A stretch of DNA of 64,000 nt. Source: Terripilifer ovatus (lineage in GTDB: Bacteria; Pseudomonadota; Alphaproteobacteria; Rhizobiales; Beijerinckiaceae). This document shows, one piece after another, positions 16,878 to 23,925 of the stretch (positions are counted from its first letter, which is position 1; every line of letters begins with the position of its first letter). Below the pieces are notes generated by a model, which had not been told where the DNA came from, ran no database searches, and saw nothing but the letters and a program-made list of their open reading frames with translations. A program made the position numbers and the translations under genes. The stretch covers positions 1 through 64,000 of the forward strand of contig JARHVB010000025.1 in assembly GCA_029222685.1 (NCBI GenBank), read 5' to 3'.

Positions 16878-17876
16878 CTAAAGCCGGATATTCAAATCCT
16901 TCACGAACTCCGTCGTGTAAGCCTGCTTCCAGTCCGTCGTCGGCTTCAGCAGGCCGACGCTGGTCATGAATTCTGCGAGCTGCTTCCAGCGTTCGTCCGT
17001 CATCGTGCCGATGCCCGACTTCTGCGCGTCGCCGCCATCGAGCATCTTGAGATCTTTCGTTGTCCGGATCGCATAGGCGAGCCATTCGTCGGTGGCGTCG
17101 GGACGTCCCGCCTTGATCATCGTCAGTGCCGGCGTCGGATCGGCAACAAAACTCTTCCAGCCTTCAAGGCTCGCGCGCACGAACCGGGCAACGGCGTCGC
17201 GGTCCTTGCTGATCGTGGTCTGCATCGTCACCAGCGGATAGCCGTAGGGAGGATAGCCATCCTTCGCCAGCAGGAAATATTTGATCTCCGCGCCGGCCTT
17301 GCGGATGTGGTACGGCTCGGATGTCACGACGCCGCCGAGCGCCGTCATCTGATCGACCAGGAAGGGCTGGAAATTTCCCGTATACGGGCCGAGCTGATCG
17401 TCGGTGAAGCCGAACTTGTTTTTCAGCCACAGCCAATAGCTCGAACGTCCCAAAGTCGAGACCAGGATCTTGCGTCCTTTAAGGTCGGCCAGACCATTGA
17501 CATCCGGCCGCGTCACGATGACCTGCGGATCGGATTGAAAGGACGGCATGATCACGGTGGCGGGAACGCCGCGCTCGACGCCGCCCATCACGGTGATTGC
17601 CGCGCCCATGACGATGTCCACCTCGCCGGCCGCGAGCAGTTGCATGCCGTTGATCTGCGGTCCGCCGGGCCGGATCTCCACATCGAGCCCGGCCTTCTTG
17701 TAGATGCCGGTGGCCACCGCCTGGTAGAGGCCGCCATGGGAGGGCTCGGGGTAGAAATTCGTCAGGACCTTGAAGCTCGTCGCGGCATTGGCCGGCCGCG
17801 ACACCAGCGAGCTGCTTCCGACAAAAGTGGCGCCGGCCGCCAGCTTGAGGACATTCCGACGTGAGGTCACGATCAT
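16878..17876 (-). CDS. ABC transporter substrate-binding protein (NMT1/THI5-like)
   Basis: A 332-residue periplasmic protein with a Tat-like leader (TSRRNVLKLAAGATFVG, then Ala-rich cleavage). The NMT1-type mature sequence begins TSFKVLTNFYPEPSHGGLYQAVATGIYKKAGLDVEI. It is encoded opposite to the nearby ATPase and permease (14233-15919), which lack another binding protein and are its likely partners. A degenerate copy of the LysR dyad lies about 95-110 bp upstream. Confidence 0.88.
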   Translation of the reverse strand: MIVTSRRNVLKLAAGATFVGSSSLVSRPANAATSFKVLTNFYPEPSHGGLYQAVATGIYKKAGLDVEIRPGGPQINGMQLLAAGEVDIVMGAAITVMGGVERGVPATVIMPSFQSDPQVIVTRPDVNGLADLKGRKILVSTLGRSSYWLWLKNKFGFTDDQLGPYTGNFQPFLVDQMTALGGVVTSEPYHIRKAGAEIKYFLLAKDGYPPYGYPLVTMQTTISKDRDAVARFVRASLEGWKSFVADPTPALTMIKAGRPDATDEWLAYAIRTTKDLKMLDGGDAQKSGIGTMTDERWKQLAEFMTSVGLLKPTTDWKQAYTTEFVKDLNIRL

Positions 17877-17951
17877 CTGGCAATCTCATGGATGGAGCTT
17901 CGAGGAAATCAGGCGCCAAATGTAGGCGCGATCATTTTCCTTGGCATCGCT

Positions 17952-17986
17952 GGATTTGGCTATGCCGCCGATCCACGCTGTCTATG
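17952..17986. promoter_or_regulatory. Degenerate LysR site plus CCAAATCC motif
   Basis: Read on the minus strand, this holds CATAG-ACAGCGT-GGATC, one conserved half of the dyad that still keeps T-N11-A. CGGCGGCATAGCCAAATCC follows. The second part matches the region near 22.46 kb (CGGCGGGTATGCCAAATCC). It lies upstream of the binding-protein gene that starts at 17876. Confidence 0.4.
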
Positions 17987-17993
17987 ACCTTGA

Positions 17994-19004
17994 TCACGCT
18001 GCTCCAATGCGGCTCCCCTCATTCGCCATTGGTCGCGCGGCCGGTGCGAAGGACGGCTCCGTGCCGCAATCGTCCGCTTCCAGATGGGCGCGCGCGGTAT
18101 CCAGGAACAATTGCGCCGGCGCGCTTCGCACCGCCTGCGCGTCCGCCATCAGGTAAATGCTGCAGATCGGCGCTTCGGTTTCCGGCAGAAGCGGCCAGAG
18201 GGTCGAGGAGAACGTCGACAGGTCGACCACGGGCTTCGGCAGAAAGCCGATCCCCATGCCGATCTGGATCAGCCACATGCGCTCCTGCAGATTGTCGGCG
18301 AAGGCGCCGATCTGCTTTCCCAGACCATGACGATCGCGATACCTGACATAGGGCATCGGCTCGTCCTGGGTGATGACGAAGGGATAGCTCTCGAGCTGGC
18401 CCGACGCGACGGCGGGCTTGCCGAACAATTCGTGCTTGGGTCCGCAGTAGAGCTGCTGCACCTGATCGGTGATCGGCAGGTAGACATAGCGGTCGTCCAA
18501 CCGGTCCTCGAACCCGATGCCAAGCTCGACCTCGCCGTTCCGCAGCGAATGCAGCACGTCGCGCCACGGCGCCACATCGAGCTTGATCTCGATGCGCGGA
18601 TAGCGATGGTGGAAATCATCCAGGATCCTGGTCAGCTTGGGCTGCAGATGCAGGTTGGAGATGACCCGCAAGGCAACGCTGCCGGTGATGTCGCCGCTGA
18701 CGGCAGAAGCCGCGCGCGGCATGTTCTGAACCGAGCCGTACATGCCCTGGCAGGCCGCATAAAGATGATGGCCATGCACCGTCAGCTCGATGCCGCGGCT
18801 GGTGCGGATGCAAAGCCGCGCGCCGAGGTGGCTCTCAAGCCGCTGGAGGGCCGCGCTGACGCTCGGCTGCTGTTTGTTCAATGAGCGCGCAGCCGCACCG
18901 ATGCCGCCGCGCCGCGCAATTTCGAAGAACGTCTTGAACAGGTTCCAGTCGACATTCCGGGCGAATATAACGCCAGGCTCAGATGTCAGGCGGGCCTTGC
19001 TCAT
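17994..19004 (-). CDS. LysR-family transcriptional regulator
   Basis: A 336-residue regulator. The winged helix is at about residues 15-75 (FKTFFEIARRGGIGAAARSLNKQQPSVSAALQRLE), and a periplasmic-binding-like effector domain follows. The ATG at 19004 has GGAGG 6-7 bases upstream, which decides against a start at 19061. It is flanked on the same strand by the FMN-reductase operon and the binding-protein gene, in the middle of the set of promoters that share the CATAG-N7-CTATG dyad. It is therefore the best candidate for their activator. The effector is unknown. Confidence 0.9.
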   Translation of the reverse strand: MSKARLTSEPGVIFARNVDWNLFKTFFEIARRGGIGAAARSLNKQQPSVSAALQRLESHLGARLCIRTSRGIELTVHGHHLYAACQGMYGSVQNMPRAASAVSGDITGSVALRVISNLHLQPKLTRILDDFHHRYPRIEIKLDVAPWRDVLHSLRNGEVELGIGFEDRLDDRYVYLPITDQVQQLYCGPKHELFGKPAVASGQLESYPFVITQDEPMPYVRYRDRHGLGKQIGAFADNLQERMWLIQIGMGIGFLPKPVVDLSTFSSTLWPLLPETEAPICSIYLMADAQAVRSAPAQLFLDTARAHLEADDCGTEPSFAPAARPMANEGSRIGAA

Positions 19005-19111
19005 TGCGAACCTCCAGCGCTCAAAATCTCGGCAGTCTCCTGTTAAAATGAGTATAAGCAAAAAATGGACCGCCTGTCCTTCCAGAGGTTTGGCAAACGT
19101 CCGGCCTGACC

Positions 19112-19684
19112 TTAACCAGGCATTCTTTCGCGGATAAAGCTGGCGAATTCCGCCAGTTGGAGGCGTACCGCCTCCCTGGTCGGCGGATCGACCAGATCGC
19201 CCTCGCTGCTGAACCTGGTCTGCGCGGGACCGATGATGACCTCCGGCCTGGCGAGAACCCTCGCGTTCAGGAACACCATGATCTGGCGCAGGTGATGCTG
19301 CATCCGCACCCCGCCCATGGCGCCGCCGGACACCGACTGCAACAGGACCGGCTTGCGCGCGAACGGCTGGTCCGGCGTGCGCGACACCCAGTCGAGCAGG
19401 TTCTTCAGCCCGCCGGGCACCGAATAATTATACTCCGGCGAGGCGATCAGCACCCCATCCGCCTCCCGGATCAGGTTTGCAAGCGACGTGACGACCGCCG
19501 GAAAGCCGCTGAGGCGTTCGAGATCGCCGTCATAGATCGGCACATCGGCGACCGACGACCCCTCGGTGAAGATGAAATCGCCCGCCGATATGCCCGGCAC
19601 GGCGCGCAGCAGGGCCGCGTTGAACGAATCCTTCCGCACGCTGCCGCACAGTGTGACGATGCTCAGCTTCTGTTTGTCCGTCAT
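19112..19684 (-). CDS. NADPH-dependent FMN reductase
   Basis: A 190-residue flavodoxin-like protein of the NADPH-dependent FMN reductase family. The phosphate loop for FMN is GSVRKDSFN near the start, and SPEYNYSVPGGLKNLLDWVSR lies near residues 80-100. The ATG at 19684 follows AAGGGAAG. It ends the operon Rieske oxygenase, amidohydrolase, FMN reductase. It could supply electrons to the Rieske oxygenase, for which no ferredoxin or reductase gene is seen nearby; that link is inference. Confidence 0.88.
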   Translation of the reverse strand: MTDKQKLSIVTLCGSVRKDSFNAALLRAVPGISAGDFIFTEGSSVADVPIYDGDLERLSGFPAVVTSLANLIREADGVLIASPEYNYSVPGGLKNLLDWVSRTPDQPFARKPVLLQSVSGGAMGGVRMQHHLRQIMVFLNARVLARPEVIIGPAQTRFSSEGDLVDPPTREAVRLQLAEFASFIRERMPG

Positions 19685-19698
19685 GGCACTTCCCTTGA

Positions 19699-21096
19699 TC
19701 AAGCAGCTCGAACGAATTTTCCGCTCGGGCCCGACACAACAATCTCCTCGTCCACGATCAGGCGACCGCGCAGGAACACTTTCTCGATGCGGCTTTTGAG
19801 CAGGCGGCCCTTCAGCGTCGTATATTGCGCCTTGCTGTGCTGGGCGCTGTCGTCGATGAGCATCGACCGGCCTGGATCGAGAATGACGAGATCGGCATCC
19901 GATCCCGGCAGCAGGCAGCCTTTATGCGGATAAAGCCCGAAGGCACGCGCCGGCTGTTCGGCGCAGGCGCGCACCACATCGCCCAGGCTCAGATGGCCGT
20001 CGTCGACCAGCGCCAGCATCGAGGGCAGCAGCGTCTGCAGGCCGGGCATTCCCGGCGGCGTCTGCCATATGCTGGCCCAGCCGCGCTCCTTGTCTTCGCG
20101 CAGGACCGGCGAATGATCGCTGACGACCATATCGATCCCGCCCGTGCGCACGGCCTGGCGCAGCGCGTCGCGCTCGGGCTTCGAGCGGATCGGCGGCACG
20201 ATGATGCCATAGGGCCCGAGCTCACAGGCCTCCTCCTCGCAGAAGACGAGATGGTGTGACATGACCTCGGAGGACAGCGGCAGCAGGTCGCGAAACCGGT
20301 CGACAATGTCGATGCTGCGCTGCGACGACAGCGCCCGCAGATGGATGCGCGTCTGCGTCTCGGCCGCGACCGTGCAGGCACGCACGATGCCGAGCGCTTC
20401 CGACAGGGTCGGGCGCGTCGTGGCGAACATCTGCACTTTCGGAAGCACGATCTCCTTTTCGATGATCTCGCGATAGGGCCGCGTCGCCTCGAGCTGTTTC
20501 TGCACCTGCGTCAGTTTGGCGATGAGTGAGGCCGAATGCGGCGTCACCCCGACGATGCCTCCCGCCTCGCCGACGATCTGCATGAGACGATGCAGCTCGT
20601 AATCGTCGTGACCGATGATAAAGCCGGGGTTGCCCCCATAGGCCAGGAAGAGCTCGAAGGAAATGGCGCCCTGGGCGGCCATGGCCTCGATCTCGCAGCG
20701 CTCCGTCCTGGGACCGATCAGCGCCTGGATGGCGAAATCGACGAAGGACTCCCGTTCGCCGATGCGCCGCTTGCGCTCGAAATAGGCCGGCGTGATCGTG
20801 CGCGGATCGTCGGTCGGCATCAGCATCACGGTGGTGACGCCGCCGACCGCCGCGGCAATGCTGGCGCTGTGAAAATCGTCCAGCCGGGTCGACAGCATAT
20901 AGCCTGGAATGTGCACATGCGCATCGACGAGGCCGGGGAGAATATATTTTCCGCCGGCGTCGATCACGCTGCCACCCGCCGGCGGTTCGCCGGACGCCGG
21001 CAACTCGCGGATCACGCCGTCGGAAATGGCGAGGTCGCGCCGTACCGGCCCGTCCGGGGTGATGACCGCGCCGCCATGGATGACAAGCTCGAACAT
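19699..21096 (-). CDS. Allantoinase/dihydroorotase-like amidohydrolase with Glu for Lys
   Basis: A 465-residue cyclic-amide hydrolase. Metal ligands seen are His60 and His62 (VDAHVHIPG), His187 (TPHSAS), His252 (RIHLRALSS) and Asp327 (VVSDHSP). The position of the carboxylated bridging Lys is Glu148 in AISFELFLAYGG (codon GAG checked). A Glu there is unusual for this group, though Glu bridges the metals in some amidohydrolase-fold relatives. The start at 21096 (MFELVIHGG) matches the family. It sits 34 bp after the Rieske gene and 14 bp before the FMN reductase gene. It probably opens a lactam or imide ring made by the oxygenases; the substrate is unknown. Confidence 0.85.
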   Translation of the reverse strand: MFELVIHGGAVITPDGPVRRDLAISDGVIRELPASGEPPAGGSVIDAGGKYILPGLVDAHVHIPGYMLSTRLDDFHSASIAAAVGGVTTVMLMPTDDPRTITPAYFERKRRIGERESFVDFAIQALIGPRTERCEIEAMAAQGAISFELFLAYGGNPGFIIGHDDYELHRLMQIVGEAGGIVGVTPHSASLIAKLTQVQKQLEATRPYREIIEKEIVLPKVQMFATTRPTLSEALGIVRACTVAAETQTRIHLRALSSQRSIDIVDRFRDLLPLSSEVMSHHLVFCEEEACELGPYGIIVPPIRSKPERDALRQAVRTGGIDMVVSDHSPVLREDKERGWASIWQTPPGMPGLQTLLPSMLALVDDGHLSLGDVVRACAEQPARAFGLYPHKGCLLPGSDADLVILDPGRSMLIDDSAQHSKAQYTTLKGRLLKSRIEKVFLRGRLIVDEEIVVSGPSGKFVRAA

Positions 21097-21130
21097 GGGA
21101 TCCTTGCGAACGCGGCTTGTACGCGGCAAC

Positions 21131-22363
21131 TTATTTGACAATCTCGGCAGGCGGGGCATCCGCGAGCGCGCGGCGGTATTTGTGAACGATCCACTGATTG
21201 AGCTGCGTGATCGCGGTTTCGAGATGGGACAGACGGCCGCGCGGCATGTAGCGGGAGTGATAGGTTTCCTGCAGCGCGGTCTGCGTAACCTGGTCCTGCA
21301 TGATGATGATCTTCATCTGCTCGAACTGCTCTTTGCGGATGCGATCGAAATCCGGCACCGCCGCGGCGGCGGGAGAGTAGAAATTGATCCGGCGGGAATC
21401 CAGCTTTCCGGCCGCGGTCGGATTGAGAAATGTCATCGTCACGAAGGAGGGCTGCAGCACGATGACCACGGAGGGCATGATCGAGACGAAGCACACCCGG
21501 CCGCGCTGTTCCTCGCTCAAACCGTCGATATCGGGAAGCCGGCGGTGGCCGGACTGTTCGAACAGGTCGCCATTGTCGGCGGCGAAGCCCGTGGTCCGCA
21601 TGACCTGGCCGTCGCCTTCTTCGAAATCGCAGAACTTCGTCAGGTCCGCCGGCACGGCGGTGTGATAGTCCTTATGCACGTAGTCCGTATGATAGGGCTC
21701 GAGCGCATTCTCGTGATGCAGCTTCCAGTTCCACTTGAGATCTTTCTGCTCGAAGACATATCCGGGAATGAGCCGCTCGAGACGATAGCCTGCGAACTCC
21801 TTTTCCAGCTTCGCCAGGCTCTGCCCCATCGGCGCGGCCTCCTTGTCGAAGTTGATGAAGACCAGGCCGTGGAATATTTCGCTGCGAATTTCCGGCAGCC
21901 GCACCTGCCGCCGCAATTCGCTCACCGGCGTGGTCTCGCTCATCGACGGCGCGCCGATCAGCCGGCCGTCGAGGCCATAGACCCAGTTGTGATAGGGACA
22001 CACAAGCCGCCGCGCATTCAGGCATGCCCCCGCTGGCGGCGCCTCGGTAACGCCGCCGATCATGGGATGGCCGCGATGCTGGCAGACCGCCGACAGGACT
22101 CGGACCGCGCCGTCGTCGTCGCGCACCATCATGATCGGCTCGCCCGCCACCACAAGCGGCAGGTGATCGCCGGAATTCAGGATCTCGTTGACGTGGCCGA
22201 TGCACAGCCATTCGCGCGCAAAGATCGCGTGCTTCTCGAACGCCCAGAAACGCTCGCTGATATAGGCCTCGGCGGGAAGGATTTCGGCGTCCTTGACCGG
22301 TCGCATGCAGCTTTCCGCCAGATCCACAATGGATCGCGCGTGCGAGAAATCGATCTGTTCCAT
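21131..22363 (-). CDS. Rieske-type ring-hydroxylating oxygenase, alpha subunit
   Basis: A 410-residue oxygenase. The Rieske cluster ligands are Cys94, His96, Cys122 and His125. The loop between the pairs is 25 residues instead of the usual 15-17, because about 8 residues (VTEAPPAG) are inserted. The mononuclear iron site shows His225 and His230 (EPYHTDYVH), with Asp from IIIMQDQVTQ near the end. There is no beta-subunit gene, so it is likely an alpha-only enzyme acting on an aromatic or N-heteroaromatic ring. The ATG at 22363 (MEQIDFS) is preceded by GAGACAG, and the LysR dyad lies about 142-160 bp upstream. Confidence 0.9.
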   Translation of the reverse strand: MEQIDFSHARSIVDLAESCMRPVKDAEILPAEAYISERFWAFEKHAIFAREWLCIGHVNEILNSGDHLPLVVAGEPIMMVRDDDGAVRVLSAVCQHRGHPMIGGVTEAPPAGACLNARRLVCPYHNWVYGLDGRLIGAPSMSETTPVSELRRQVRLPEIRSEIFHGLVFINFDKEAAPMGQSLAKLEKEFAGYRLERLIPGYVFEQKDLKWNWKLHHENALEPYHTDYVHKDYHTAVPADLTKFCDFEEGDGQVMRTTGFAADNGDLFEQSGHRRLPDIDGLSEEQRGRVCFVSIMPSVVIVLQPSFVTMTFLNPTAAGKLDSRRINFYSPAAAAVPDFDRIRKEQFEQMKIIIMQDQVTQTALQETYHSRYMPRGRLSHLETAITQLNQWIVHKYRRALADAPPAEIVK

Positions 22364-22453
22364 CTGTCTCAACCAAATCCAAGCTATTGGTAACTGACGA
22401 CTTCCCGGATTGCGCCTCGATGTGCGGGACGACCCAATCCGCCTCATGTCCTT

Positions 22454-22461
22454 GGATTTGG
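22454..22461 (-). promoter_or_regulatory. CCAAATCC motif upstream of Rieske operon
   Basis: On the minus strand GCCAAATCC follows CGGCGGGTAT. The same arrangement occurs before the binding-protein gene (17952-17959), and CCAAATC occurs at 14085-14091. It may be part of a shared promoter or a second protein contact. Support is only the three-way recurrence. Confidence 0.35.
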
Positions 22462-22504
22462 CATACCCGCCGGCGAAGCTGTAGCGGCTCCATGTCGATG
22501 GCAG

Positions 22505-22523
22505 CCATAGGGAGCCGCTATGG
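22505..22523. promoter_or_regulatory. Candidate LysR operator upstream of Rieske operon
   Basis: CCATAG-GGAGCCG-CTATGG is a perfect 6-bp inverted repeat with a 7-base centre, the same arms and spacing as the site at 14061. It lies about 142-160 bp upstream of the Rieske gene, close to the 156-bp distance seen at 14061, and just past the end of alanine dehydrogenase. Confidence 0.5.
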
Positions 22524-22535
22524 GCGGAGGCCAGC

Positions 22536-23657
22536 TCAGGCAGCGCCGATGACGTCCTCCGCGGGCGTCCATGCCATCCCGTGCGCCTCGGCGACTGGCC
22601 GGCAGGTCAGGAGACCGGCGTGAACATTGAGGCCGGCGCGCAGGTGCGGATCCCCGGCAAGCGCCCTCCTCCAGCCCTTGTCGGCGAGCGCCAGGGTGAA
22701 CGGCAGGGTCGCATTGTTGAGCGCGAAGGTCGACGTGCGCGCCACCGCACCCGGCATGTTGGCGACGCAATAATGCACGACGCCGTCGACGATATAGGTG
22801 GGATTCGAATGCGTCGTCGGCCGCGACGTCTCGCAGCATCCGCCCTGGTCGATGCAGACGTCGACGATGACCGCGCCCTGCTTCATCGTCGCCAGCATGG
22901 CGCGCGAGATCAGCTTCGGCGCCGCGGCGCCGGGCACCAGCACCGTACCGATCAGGAGATCGGCGCGCTTGACGATTTCGGCGATCGCCGACCGGGTGGA
23001 AAAGATCGTCCGCACGCCGGTGCCGAAATGAAACGCCAGCCGCCGCAAGGCCTCGGGATTGCGGTCGACCACCGTGACATTGGCGCCCATGCCGAGCGCG
23101 ATCGTCGCCGCATGGGTGCCGGCGACGCCGCCGCCCAGGATGATCACCTCCGCCGCCGGCACACCCGGCACGCCGCCGAGCAGGACGCCGCGTCCGCCCG
23201 CTTCTCGTTCCAGGCAATGCGCGCCGACCTGCGGCGCAAGCCGGCCGGCCACTTCCGACATGGGCGTCAGCAACGGCAGGCCGCCGGTCGGCGCCGTCAC
23301 CGTTTCGTAGGCGATGCAGGTTGCGCCGGAGGCGAGCAGGTCGCGCGTCTGCTCCAGGTCGGCAGCCAGATGCAGATAGGTGAACAGCACCTGGCCCTTG
23401 CGCAGCTTGGCGCGCTCCGCCGCCAGCGGCTCTTTCACCTTCACGATCATGTCGGCCGTCTGGAAGATCGCATCCTGATCGGTGGCGAGTTCCGCGCCGG
23501 CCGCTTCATATTCGCCATCCGTCAGGCCGGACCCGAGACCTGCGCCGGTCTCGACAACGACCTCATGTCCATGATGAACCAGTTCGGCGACGGAAGACGG
23601 CGTCAGGCCGACGCGAAATTCATTGTCCTTGATTTCTTTCGGCACGCCGATGCGCAT
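22536..23657 (-). CDS. ald: Alanine dehydrogenase
   Basis: A 373-residue NAD-dependent alanine dehydrogenase that interconverts L-alanine with pyruvate, ammonia and NADH. Typical blocks are MRIGVPKEIKDNEFRVGLTP at the start, YLHLAADLEQTR near residue 95, the Rossmann loop ILGGGVAGTHAA near 170-180, and DQGGCCETSRPTTHSNPTY near 270. The start at 23657 follows the family; an ATG 24 bases further up is less likely. Its promoter region has only one half of the LysR dyad (CATAG at 23679), so co-regulation is uncertain. It could return nitrogen from the catabolic block to central metabolism. Confidence 0.93.
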   Translation of the reverse strand: MRIGVPKEIKDNEFRVGLTPSSVAELVHHGHEVVVETGAGLGSGLTDGEYEAAGAELATDQDAIFQTADMIVKVKEPLAAERAKLRKGQVLFTYLHLAADLEQTRDLLASGATCIAYETVTAPTGGLPLLTPMSEVAGRLAPQVGAHCLEREAGGRGVLLGGVPGVPAAEVIILGGGVAGTHAATIALGMGANVTVVDRNPEALRRLAFHFGTGVRTIFSTRSAIAEIVKRADLLIGTVLVPGAAAPKLISRAMLATMKQGAVIVDVCIDQGGCCETSRPTTHSNPTYIVDGVVHYCVANMPGAVARTSTFALNNATLPFTLALADKGWRRALAGDPHLRAGLNVHAGLLTCRPVAEAHGMAWTPAEDVIGAA

Positions 23658-23925
23658 GGCTGTCTCCGCGGCTCGGCCCATAGATGTGGTCCGAAGCCGG
23701 CATATTCAATTTCAAATCGATCCAGGATAACGATCATCTGACGTATGGATTGCAAACCTGGCAAGCCCGTGAAGGCCCTCAGGCGTGCTGAATAAGATAT
23801 AGAATAAACGTTTAATTACAAAAAGTTATTATAATTTGTCGCCGGTGCCCGTTTCGCGCCTGCCTTTGTTTCTTCATGCTTTAATAAGTCCGGCGTGTCT
23901 AAAGTGTCCCAGATCGGGGCTCTAC

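Noticed and set aside
23679..23683. LysR half-site (CATAG) upstream of alanine dehydrogenase
   Set aside because: Only one half is present and T-N11-A is not met; five bases can match by chance.
23836..23925. TTG-started N-terminal extension of the GGDEF protein
   Set aside because: No ribosome site or sensible membrane sequence; the ATG at 23926 gives a normal two-helix sensor.
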